Assembly (NCBI RefSeq): GCF_003576645.1
Contig: NC_044923.1
Coordinates: 20,297,347 to 20,361,346 of the forward strand
Reading direction: 5' to 3'
Length of the DNA: 64,000 nt
Source: Ipomoea triloba
Lineage: Eukaryota; Streptophyta; Magnoliopsida; Solanales; Convolvulaceae
The notes beneath the pieces are model-generated. The model had not been told where the DNA came from. It did no database searches and saw nothing but the letters and a program-made list of their open reading frames with translations. The position numbers were made by a program, and so were the translations under genes. Positions 23,512-32,583 of the stretch are shown here, one piece after another (the stretch's first letter is position 1; every line of letters starts with the position of its first letter).

Positions 23512-25917
23512 GTGGGTGGCCAATTAGTTTATGCACTTGTTGTAACTAATATTATTCTCACATTGGTCTTGATTTAATTGTAATAATTGCATGCTTTAAT
23601 TGATATATCACATTCTGCATTTTGGGATTGGCTTGTTTGAGTTTGTTTCTATCAGTTAGTTGCTGCCAATGGTTCAATCTAGGCTTTCTCTAACCACAAA
23701 TATCATTGAGATTCTTCGGAGGAAGAGGGAATTTTATTTATTTATTTTTCGTCCCTTGTTTAATCTCTTACCTGAAATTCATCAAGTAAATTACGTGATT
23801 CACTATTTCACTGCCTCATTCTTCTTACAGCTTGATTTCAGTCACTTCTATCTTTATGGAGTATTATATTGCAATCTCTTTACAGGATGGTCACCCTCCT
23901 CTTGGATGGTCAGATACTTTGGCTTATCTTGTCTTGCCTGTGCTGCTGGTTATCTCCCAATACATCTCCATCCAAATCATGCAACCACCACAGGTTTGTT
24001 TGATTGGAAGTTACAATTTTTGATATTTTGGGATGCCTGAAACAGGAATAGATGTGGTATTTTTCCTGTTGAAGCAGCAACCATCCTTTCTTTTTATTGA
24101 TTACATATTATACAAGTATTGCTTTCATTCCATTTTTGGCTTTGAATCCTCACCTATTTTGAACTATTAATAATCAGTATATTACTATAGGGAAATGCTT
24201 CCTACCCCTACGAAAACCACAAAATTTTTGCCTCCCTGATGTGGCTATTTTTGTGTGGTTAGTTTTTCATTTTTTCTTTTAATATATATTTCAAATCTCA
24301 ATTTACCACAAATTGCCACATCAGGGAGTGGCAAAAAATGGAGTGGTTTTTTTTAGGGGCAAATAGCATTGTCCATTTATATATTATGCAGACCTGTCAT
24401 TGAACCTTAACATACTCATGACACAGTGAAACAGATTTTTATTGTCTAATGCCTTTTTGTTCTTTCTTGCTGACTCTTTTTGTTAAATTTCTTTTTTTCA
24501 GAGCAACGATCCAAACCTGAAGAACTCCCAAGCAATAACTAAATTTTTGCCATTGATGATCGGTTACTTTTCCCTTTCAGTACCTTCTGGTCTTAGCCTA
24601 TATTGGTAAGTAGCTCAACTGCATTATGTTTTGAATCTTTGATATGGAATTTGCTTATATTTTTATTTATCTTCATTAATTTGGAAACTATTTTAGCCTT
24701 CAGCCCTAATTTTTTTCTTACTCACGAGTGAACTGGCAAATTATGAAGTAAAATGAACTTTTTTTAATGCAGGCTCACAAACAACATACTAAGCACTGGT
24801 CAACAGGTTTGGCTTCAGAAATTGGGGGGTGCTAAAAATCCAATGAAGGAATTAAGGGATGATACTGTCAGGAAAGAACAACCCGAAGTATTGAATTCTT
24901 TATCTGAAGCACCTATAGCTCAGAAGAAAGACGAAAACGTAACGTCAGGAGGGCCTCGTCCTGGTGAAAGGTTTTAGATAATCATGAGCTTTGTAGTAAC
25001 TCATTAATAACTTGGTGAATGCTTTGTGTTGGGCAGTGGCTGGTAAAGGGCCAAGTCCAGCGATTGGTGGCTAGGGGGATTGTTGGGCGGAGGCCGGTGA
25101 AGGGCCAAGTCCAACACCCTGCCTCTCGAAAATGTGATGGCAGTCTATAAAGAAATAAAGAAATAAAGTTGCATCTTCGTTATTAGTTATAACTTTTGGC
25201 GTAGGGGTAAGCGCTTGATCTTAACTAAAGTTGCGTCTTCGCTATTAGTTATAACTTTTGGCGTAGGGGTAAGCGCTTGATCCTAACTAGTGGTATCAGA
25301 GCCAAGTCACGGGTTCGAAGTGCCAAGTCCAGCACCCTGCTTCTTGAAAATGTGATGCCGCCTTCACTATTAGTTATAGCTTTTGGCGTAGTGGTAAGTG
25401 TTTGATCCGAACACTTTGTTTCATACTTATATAGTAATAGTTTTTCCCAGGTTTAAGCAACTAAAGGAAGAGGAAGCTAGAAGAAGACGGCAAAGGGAGG
25501 AAGCAAAAAGGATAGAAGAAGAGGCGGCTCGTAGAGAAACTAATCTGACTGCAGGAGAAGACAAGGAAGAGGCTAGTTTAGTTGAGAGGGAAGTAACTAG
25601 TCGCGCCGTATCACATAATGGAGATTCAGTGTCTAACAATAGCAACTCTACTCATTCTGAAAATTGTCGTGTTGTGAATGGTGAAACTACTAGCCTGAAA
25701 TCATCTAGTGAACATTACAGTCGGAATGACCAACATCTTGATGAAACGATGGAAAAGGTATTACTTGTATTATATTATTATTATCGTGAACAAGTTTCTA
25801 CTCGAACCGATGAAAAATAAAATTTACTGTTTCCTGCTATAGGGAGAAGCTGTTGCCACAGAAATGATTGATAAAGAACTATCCAGCAAAGTACAAGACA
25901 ATAGTCATGAGCATTAA
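20150..25917 (+). CDS. ALB4: ALBINO3-like protein 1, chloroplastic (ALB4-type thylakoid insertase), 11 exons
   Basis: An OXA1/YidC/Alb3-family membrane protein insertase of the thylakoid. Exons inferred from frame, GT-AG sites and family alignment: 20150-20518, 21249-21359, 21466-21540, 21940-22000, 22165-22238, 22373-22477, 23886-23993, 24502-24605, 24773-24970, 25451-25757, 25843-25917, giving 528 residues without a break. A likely transit peptide is followed by the conserved core: hydrophobic segments near 137-158, 208-227, 276-296 and 316-336, with motifs NPLAGCLPTLATIPIWIGLY, EGFFWIPSLAGPTT and VPSGLSLYWLTNN. The tail (from about 345) is hydrophilic with an Arg/Glu-rich helix (403-431). 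NSDWLSG, KKQVESAMAMRSL and QQVWLQKLGGAKNP, and the absence of the basic C-terminal motif of ALB3, favour ALB4 over ALB3. ALB4 is known to help assemble thylakoid complexes including the ATP synthase. Confidence 0.88.
20634..20924. mobile_element. Foldback MITE in intron 1 of the ALB4-type gene
   Basis: CACTTTTAGTCTT at the left is matched by AAGACTAAAAGTG at the right, and the inner flanks (AAGGACATAAATGG and TCATTTATGTCCTT) are also inverted, so the element can fold along most of its length. Confidence 0.6.
22573..23510. other. Assembly gap flanked by poly-T, in intron 6
   Basis: A run of 73 T is followed by N from 22646 to 23422 and then 88 T. The intron therefore contains a homopolymer of unknown true length. 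Open frames of poly-Lys or poly-Phe through it are artefacts. Confidence 0.95.
24191..24374. mobile_element. MITE in intron 7 of the ALB4-type gene
   Basis: Inverted ends GGAAATGCT/AGCATTGTCC are followed inward by CCTACCCCTACGAAAACCAC and its near complement, and the inner arms CTCCCTGATGTGGC/GCCACATCAGGGAG are perfect inverted copies. Confidence 0.7.
25020..25410 (+). mobile_element. tRNA-related SINE-like repeat in intron 9, with internal duplications
   Basis: TGGCGTAGGGGTAAGCGC resembles a Pol III A box and GGGTTCGAAGTGCC a B box about 50 nt later. A unit of about 60 nt (TTATAACTTTTGGCGTAGGG onward) occurs twice in tandem around 25169-25288 and partly again near 25361. It includes TGGTATCAGAGC, which is common in tRNA-derived plant SINEs. 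Boundaries are approximate. Confidence 0.55.
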
Positions 25918-26400
25918 TAGAATCCTCTGGGTGTTCAAGTCGAAGTCTTTATAATTGCACCAGTTCACAAGCTTTATATGGGCCGAGTTTGATACTGGCT
26001 GCTGCTGGCACGAAGAAAAATGCCAATTCCCTTTTGCTAGTATTCCCCAACATTGGTTACAGGAGCCGGGTACTTGTACATTTGCTGCAATTTTTGAGAC
26101 AAATCGTGTAAATAATTTTTGTTGCAACCGACATCTAAGAGGATCATTAAGTTGTTATGAGGCTCTTTGTAATTGTAGTTGGGGCTTGGGAAAATGATCA
26201 AAGAGTCCATAGTTCCATACACTAGTTGCTATAATGAATTGCTTTACAACCACTATTATGTGTCTTGGCATATGTAGTTGAGGGAGGGAGAAGGTTGTCA
26301 GATAGCAAGTTGATGTATACCAGACCAGAGTTTGAATAACACAAATTGGTTTTCAATGAGTATTATAGTTTGGGAATTGGGATTCTCCATTTTCATCTTG
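25918..26400 (+). other. Probable 3' UTR and downstream flank of the ALB4-type gene
   Basis: Single-copy-looking sequence follows the TAA at 25915-25917. No other gene is supported and the polyadenylation site cannot be fixed. Confidence 0.35.
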
Positions 26401-26529
26401 CTTCTACTTCTCTATGATTTTTTTTTTTTTAATTTCTTATTTCTTTAGGTGATCTCAGTTTTGATAGACAAACTCACAGGACACTACAGAGGTAAATTAC
26501 GTGTCACACAACTAATCGATCAATCACAC

Positions 26530-26680
26530 AGTGTTTATGCGTGCATCCTCCATTTTGGACCTTACCTTCCATAGTTCCATCATGAACTTTTTTCTCATTC
26601 ATGTTTTCAGTGGGATTCGAACTCCTATACTACCGTCTTCAATCATGACATTAAGTCAGGTGATGCTAAGATCTAGGGCA
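26530..26680 (-). mobile_element. Possible minus-strand SINE remnant
   Basis: On the minus strand GGAGTTCGAATCCCAC is a good tRNA-like B box. The A box and tail are not clear. Confidence 0.25.
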
Positions 26681-27409
26681 ACTCTTTTGATTTTGTTAAT
26701 TGTAACAAATGCTGATTTTGCAAAGAAAAGGTATTACCGCATAAATTTGGAATTTTTTAAAAATACAACTTTGACAGTAAAAACTTTAAATTTTTTAAAA
26801 AAATTCTCACCATTAAGGTTCTTCTAACAATAAAACTACACCCAATTTTTATATATAGCTAGAAGAGGCAATAGCTAGAAGTGAGAGATATATCAATATA
26901 TCTAAATGAGGGTTCATTTACTTAACTGAAAAATTATTCCAATTTTTTGAAAAATTGAAGAACAGGCGCAAGTAGGTGGGAATTCGCTTTAAAATATTTT
27001 ATAGTGTCACATTCGTATCATTAGATAGATAAGGTAATTTTTTTATAAACCAAAAAATGAATTCGTTAGTAAATAATATTGCACGCATCCATTCATTATT
27101 CCCTATTTACTATTTTTCTCTATTCTTCTTATTTTGTTTAGAGAAAATATTTAAATAAGTCTCTGAATTTTATTTAAAAAATTAATTAGGTCCTTAAATA
27201 TGATAGAGATTCAGTCTTCCAAGTAATTTTTTTTTTTAAAAACAAATACGCATATTTGTTGATTTTATTTTCATAAACAGCCAAACATTGATGAAACTTC
27301 CAAAGTTCGATCATATTTCAAATTTCCAAACTAACCCTTAATCATATGCAATTGGTAAAGCCTTGATGTTCAATAATTATAGTCAAAGGAGCAAGTTTTA
27401 TCAAAAAGG
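26681..27409. other. AT-rich intergenic DNA
   Basis: No gene or clear mobile-element structure is seen; scattered A/T homopolymers only. Confidence 0.4.
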
Positions 27410-27419
27410 GAAAATGACA

Positions 27420-27561
27420 TTTTTTTTTTTTGATAATTATTGCCTCCGTTACAAAGTAGTATTGAAGCACAAAGAGCCAATGCCCCCACTAAGGATAAAA
27501 CCTGTGACCTCTCAGGTGGGAGGGCCACAACTATGCCACTTGACCACAAGGTCTTTGGTCA
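27420..27561 (-). mobile_element. SINE, 142 bp, minus strand, with target duplication
   Basis: The insert is flanked by GAAAATGACA at 27410-27419 and 27562-27571. On the minus strand it begins near GACCTTGTGGTCAAGTGGCA (A-box-like), has GGTCACAGGTTTTATCC (B-box-like) and ends in a poly-A tail (the T run at 27420-27431). Length, promoter boxes, tail and duplication all fit a tRNA-derived SINE. Confidence 0.85.
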
Positions 27562-27584
27562 GAAAATGACACTTTTTTTTCCCG

Positions 27585-27883
27585 AAATAGTATGAACGGT
27601 TCTGGTTACAATTCAGAACCCCGAAAAAATAAAATTAAATAATTGTTGAACCGTGAACCGAAACTTAACCACAGTCATATATAGTGAAAATGATCAAACA
27701 CTTATTTTGATAAATCGGTACAGTTCGGTTCCAATTTCGATTTTGAACCGCCAATGAAAACTTATTTATTTATTTATTTATTTTTATAATTTTATTTCTT
27801 ATTTAAAAATAGTCTAAATTCAACAATTATTTTATTTTATTTTTTCGGTTCTGAATCGTAACCGTAACCGTCTATACTATTTA
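27585..27883. mobile_element. Foldback MITE, about 299 bp
   Basis: AATAGTATGAACGGTTCTGG at the left and CCGTAACCGTCTATACTATT at the right are inverted copies with a few mismatches, continuing inward through CAGAACC/GGTTCTG and AATAAAAT/ATTTTATT. Confidence 0.75.
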
Positions 27884-27959
27884 AGTTTAATTGCTATAGT
27901 GTTCGATTAGGTTCGTATCGAACTGTAATCTTCCATACATATTAGTAATATAATTGGTT

Positions 27960-28140
27960 GGAGAATAAAAATAAATAAAATAGTTATTTTTAAGGGCAAA
28001 AATGTCAATTTAACAATACAGGGGAGAAAACTACCACTTTTAAAATAACAGAAGGGAAAAACTGTCACTTTAATAATACATGTGGAAAAAATGCTATAAG
28101 CACGTAACATAGGGAGAAAAAGTGTCATTTTTCCTATAAA
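27960..28140. repeat. Degenerate tandem repeat, period about 45 nt
   Basis: Three to four imperfect copies of a unit with AAAACTGTCACTTTAATAA and AGGGGAGAAAA-like segments. Confidence 0.4.
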
Positions 28141-28382
28141 AAACTGACAAGTATATACTCATAAAGAAAAAAATTTCAGAGCTGGTGTTGATATTATTTA
28201 AGGTATGTTTGGTTGTTTACATAGTAGGAATGAGAATCAAAATCATAGTTAATGTTTGATTGACAACTTTTTAAAAAACAATTATGAGATTTTATTATCC
28301 TTTCAAATAAAAATCCCATTCCCTAATTAAAAAAATGTATCATTCCATCTTATTAGTAATATACTAATATATGATTTTTAGC

Positions 28383-28500
28383 CCGCATGGACACCTCAGT
28401 TGGTCATAGAGGTAAAATTTAGAAATAATGACCTAGGATCGAGTTTTACCAGTGGCAATGAGGAAGCTCCTTGATTCAACAGTAATATGATTTTTAAGTA
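28383..28500 (+). mobile_element. Possible SINE remnant, plus strand
   Basis: CCTCAGTTGGTCATAGAGGT and GGATCGAGTTTTACC are A- and B-box-like and about 45 nt apart. No target duplication was found. Confidence 0.35.
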
Positions 28501-29143
28501 TTTTTTTTGTTCATAATGGTGCTAATGTCATTATTATTATTATTATTATTATTATTTATTTTTAAAACCTTTATACCCATTATAAGGTCATACATAACTA
28601 AACATCAATATGAATAATCATTTCAATTTCTGCAAAATACTTCCACTAAAATTCATAACATTATACAGTATTTAATCCCATTTCAATTTCGATTTCCATC
28701 AAACACATTACCCTTGGTATAACCGGGTAGGGCAAAGCCAAATTGGGTCCTCAAAGACCAAGTGCTTGTGGGATAGGGCATATTTGCCTGCCACCAAATG
28801 GATCACAAGGAACGTCATTTTCAAACATTATATACATCTTGGTGTACGGTTTAATTTGTGGATCACATCTCATAAATATTAATTTCACCCTTTATGTTAG
28901 CATTCATTGTGCATTTTCTCTTTTTTTTTTTTTTTTTTTTTCAATTTTGGTTTATGTTTTTAATATTTTGACTAGTTTGATAATTATGCTATTGATGTCG
29001 TATAGAAGTGATTATTTTAGCGATAATTATTGTGGCAAAAAAATTGGTTATTTTACTTATTTGTCTATGAATTCTATTTTTCAAAAAAGATATGTGTGAG
29101 ACACATCCTATTCGATTTCGAATCTATTTCTTTCAAGGGTCAT

Positions 29144-29582
29144 ACTTGTGTGAGACCGTCTCACGGATCCTTGTTCGGGAGACGGGTCGGGTCAAAGCAC
29201 CATGCAAATGCCATATTTATATGTGCAAATGTCATACTTATATGCTCAAATATAACACTAATCAAGAATACAATTTTTGTTACTTATACGAAAAAAAGTA
29301 ATACATTTTTCATAATAAGTAATATTGACAAGTGCCCCTTACTTATAAGAGCAAATATAATACTTTTGAGGAAAAATGTAATACTTTTAAATCTAAATGT
29401 AAAAGTATTGTATTTTCCCTTAAAAGTATTACATTTACCCTTATAAGTAATAAAATTTTTATTCCTGATTAGTATTACATTTGAGCATATAAGTATGACA
29501 TTCGTGCATATATAAGTGCTACATTTGCATCTTGATCCAATCTGACCCGACCCGTGTCATGGTGAGACGGTCTCACACAAGT
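29144..29582. mobile_element. Foldback MITE, 439 bp, termini ACTTGTGTGAGACCGTCTCAC
   Basis: The left end ACTTGTGTGAGACCGTCTCA is matched by TGAGACGGTCTCACACAAGT at the right. Subterminal GAGACGGGTCGGGTC/GACCCGACCCGTGTC and inner ATATGCTCAAAT/ATTTGAGCATAT are also inverted, so nearly the whole element can form one hairpin. Confidence 0.85.
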
Positions 29583-29634
29583 TTTTGCCTTTTATCAAAT
29601 ACTCCATTAGAAACATATAATGATTTTTTTTTTT

Positions 29635-29917
29635 GAGAAAATTATACTTTTCGTCCCTAAGTTATAGAGTAATTGTAGAATTGGTTCTTAAGTGTTGGTC
29701 ATAATACTCACTTTTCGCCCATAAGATATCACTGATGTTGCAATTTTTGTCCCTTTAATAATAAAATATTAAGGACGAAATATGTAATTTTAGCATAACT
29801 CAGGGACGAAAAGTGAGCACGAAATGACGAAAAGTGCAACGTCAATAATAACATAGGGACCAACATTCAGGGACGAATTCTACAATCCTATAATAGAGAC
29901 GAAAAGTGTAATTTTTC
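29635..29917. mobile_element. Foldback MITE, about 283 bp
   Basis: AAAATTATACTTTTCGTCCC at the left is inverted as GAGACGAAAAGTGTAATTTT at the right; inner CACTTTTCG/CGAAAAGTG pairs as well. Confidence 0.65.
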
Positions 29918-30240
29918 TTTTTTTTTTTTATTTTTTTTTTGTTTTTATTATAATACATTTCTTTCAAATACTACACTAGAAACTAGAAACATATCACGAA
30001 AGCAACCATCTAAATAAATACACTTTTTACCTCGACCTTTCAATGTCACCATTCTAATACGCCATCTATAAATATAAAAAATCTCTTGTACTCATCATAA
30101 AAATCTCAATCCACCACGTACTGTACTTTTTCTACACATCTAAACGTATTGTTTCTATATATTTTTGTATTTACAAGTGGCGTGTGGTGTTAAAAGGGTG
30201 ACATTGAAGCATTTGATTAAGTTTATTATTTGCCCTCAAA

Positions 30241-30496
30241 TGAGTGGTCGAGACATCGAGTGGGTAGAACATGACTTTCATCATACCAGAAGGTCACGAG
30301 TTTGATTCTTATCAACGCTCTCTCGATCTTGTCTATCGCATAAGAGAAGTTTACTTAGTGCACGTACACCCTAACACTCTCTTGGTCTTGCCCCATTGTA
30401 CAAGCGAAGTTTACTTAGTGCACACCTTAACACTCTCTCCGGTCTTGCCCATCGCACAAGCGAAGTTTACTCAGACACTTAGTGTACACACAAATT
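30241..30496 (+). mobile_element. SINE-like element with three tandem tail units
   Basis: CATCGAGTGGGTAGAAC (A-box-like) and GGTCACGAGTTTGATTCTT (B-box-like) are followed by three imperfect units of about 56 nt, each with TCTTG(C/T)C, a CGCA(C/T)AAG-like segment and GAAGTTTACT. A tRNA-like head with a repeated tail is inferred. Confidence 0.5.
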
Positions 30497-31172
30497 AAAT
30501 TAGTATTTTAGCCTATATAATAATAACTCTACTTTTTTAATACACAACTGTGGTGACAATTTTAAATTAAGCTATCAAGTATCAATTTCAACGTATTAAG
30601 TTTTTAATAAAATCGATGATAATTTAGTGTGTACTTTTAGGTTTGAATTGAACGTACTCTTTTCATTTATATAAATTTAAAAATCAAATATGATAAAATT
30701 AATAATTGATGAAAATAAAAATAATAATTCACTTCATGGATACAACGACCAATCCATGTCTACCATGTGGTTGGAAGAAGCTCCATTAATCTGCCATGTG
30801 CAAGCTAGGACCAAATTGCTCAACACACAACTTTTCATTTTCATCAATATGGCATATATGGCATTACATATATATCAGGGATAGGATAAAATTCTAAACT
30901 TTGTATTCTGATTCTATTTTATTCATTTAAAAACTCTTATATAATCTGAAATGAAATGAAATTTCTAAGAATAAGTATATTACATTCTTTGTTAATTGTT
31001 TTTATTCTCGGGAATAAATGTGCTATTCCTATTATTAAGGGGAATAGCCACCTATTAAGTTACTTTGGATTTGCCTATTCCCCTCGCAAGGGGAATAGAG
31101 ATTCCTAGGCCCCCTAGGTATTAGGCTATTCCTAGCCCCCCTAAGTATTAGGCCACAACGTTTATCCCACAA
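30497..31172. other. AT-rich intergenic DNA, no gene
   Basis: Possible MITE remnants with repeated ATTCCTA/TAGGAAT words around 30990-31140, but no termini can be defined. Confidence 0.35.
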
Positions 31173-31206
31173 CGTTTTGGGAAAAGATCTTCTTTTTCCC
31201 AAAACG
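31173..31206. repeat. Inverted repeat, 14-15 bp arms
   Basis: CGTTTTGGGAAAAGA is followed after a few bases by TTTTTCCCAAAACG. Confidence 0.8.
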
Positions 31207-31436
31207 CTCCTATATTATTAAAAAAAAACTTGTAACTAAGAATAATTAATGCTCCTTAAATGAAGGAGCTTTTGGCTCTTTAAGGCTTCCTCATCTTGTT
31301 GTTAATTTCAAAAGAGAAGCATTGCTTCTCTTATATAGAGGAGCTCAAATGATGTCCTCTTCCTAAGTTATCGATGTGGGATCAAAAACTTCTATTTATG
31401 TTTTAAAAAAATTATTTTATATATAATTTTGTTTTT

Positions 31437-31437
<1 letters not shown>

Positions 31438-31478
<41 letters not shown>

Positions 31479-31495
31479 CTTTTTTTCTTATTATT

Positions 31496-31559
<64 letters not shown>

Positions 31560-31560
31560 C
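31438..31560. repeat. (TTA)n and (AAT)n microsatellites in inverted order
   Basis: A TTA run is followed by an AAT run and then TTA again, so it can fold back on itself. Apparent Ile/Asn-rich ORFs here are repeat translations. Confidence 0.9.
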
Positions 31561-31816
31561 TACATATTTTATAAGGGTATTTATGTCTTTTAAAACATAT
31601 TTCATATAAACCAACCAAACACTGTAATATGATTCCTAAAGTCTATTCCTTCCGCGAACCAAACAATAGAATACAATTCCTATTCTATTCCTTGCTTATT
31701 CGATTACTTATAGAATAACATTCCTATTACTTCAAAATTCATTCCGTGAACCTAACTTGCTTAAAAATGTTAAGAGATGTTCAACTTTCACAATGTATAT
31801 GGTTAATATATATGGT

Positions 31817-32066
31817 GTTTGATATTTTATTATTTTAATATAAATTTTTGTGTTTCATAGTTTGTTTTTATTTTTATTTTTATTTTTTTTTAATAATCGA
31901 TCCTTCTCATCATCCTTCTCGAATTCTTCGCAAACTTTTATACACAGTTATTTTACATATATATATATATGATATTTTATTATTTTAAGCTAAATTTTTG
32001 TGTTTCATAGTTTTTTTTTTTGTTTTTAATAATCGATCCTTCTCGAATTCTTCGCAAACTTTTGTA
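31817..32066. repeat. Direct duplication of about 100-150 bp
   Basis: GATATTTTATTATTTTAA, TTTTTGTGTTTCATAGTTT, AATAATCGATCCTTCTC and GAATTCTTCGCAAACTTTT occur in the same order twice (about 31817-31945 and 31968-32066). Confidence 0.75.
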
Positions 32067-32070
32067 CACG

Positions 32071-32074
<4 letters not shown>

Positions 32075-32138
<64 letters not shown>
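32075..32138. repeat. (TA)n microsatellite
   Basis: Pure alternating TA; left border of the block that follows. Confidence 0.95.
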
Positions 32139-32143
<5 letters not shown>

Positions 32144-32583
32144 CATTCTCGTGCTGTTAGGTGTGTCCCGTACGGTTAAACTTGAGCTATTGACCTTACT
32201 TAAATCATCGTCTATGATTAACAAAATTAAAAAAAATTCGGTGGCAAGTTGGTAATTTTTGCATCTAGGTCAAATTTAATGTGAGTGGTTTTCCTTCTTA
32301 AAATGCATGATTTTTGTGCTTAAGGTGCGTGATTTTTGTACTTACGGTGAGTGGACTTTGTGCTTAAGGTGCGTGGGTTGTGTGCTTAATGTGAGTAGTT
32401 GTTGAAGCTTAAGGTGTGTCAACTTGAAGCTTAAGGTGCGTGATTTATATGCTTAAGGTGCGTGATTTGTATGCTTAAGGTGCATGAGCTGTTGAAACTT
32501 AAGGTTCTTAAAGTGCGTGGTTTGTTTGCTTAAGGTGCGTGATTTGTGTACTTAAGGTGCGTCATTTTAATGCTTAAGGTACG
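32139..32583. repeat. TA-flanked block B1, left half: GTGCTTAAGGTGCGTGATTT array
   Basis: After the TA tract comes a short module with AAAAAATTCGGTGGCAAGTT and then about a dozen imperfect units of 20-25 nt built on GCTTAAGGTGCGTG. The array continues after the solo LTR at 35142. Confidence 0.75.

Noticed and set aside
22483..23577. Long open frames on both strands of about 330-350 codons
   Set aside because: They are translations of poly-T/poly-A and N; only the intron of the ALB4-type gene lies here.
25290..25302. TGGTATCAGAGC as a retrovirus-like or pararetrovirus primer site
   Set aside because: It has no LTR or coding sequence beside it and lies between Pol III-type A and B boxes of a SINE-like repeat.
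24971..25450. A separate small gene starting near 25398 (140 codons)
   Set aside because: Its main part is exon 10 of the ALB4-type gene; the upstream ATG lies in intron 9.
26531..26827. 98-codon plus-strand ORF downstream of the ALB4-type gene
   Set aside because: AT-rich and low-complexity at its end, no recognisable domain, and it overlaps a probable SINE remnant.
31412..31618. Asn/Ile-rich small ORFs
   Set aside because: Pure translation of TTA/AAT microsatellites.
32285..32583. Tandem 20-25-nt units as a CRISPR or coding repeat
   Set aside because: Units differ in length and sequence, no frame is kept, and similar arrays lie between TA tracts nearby.
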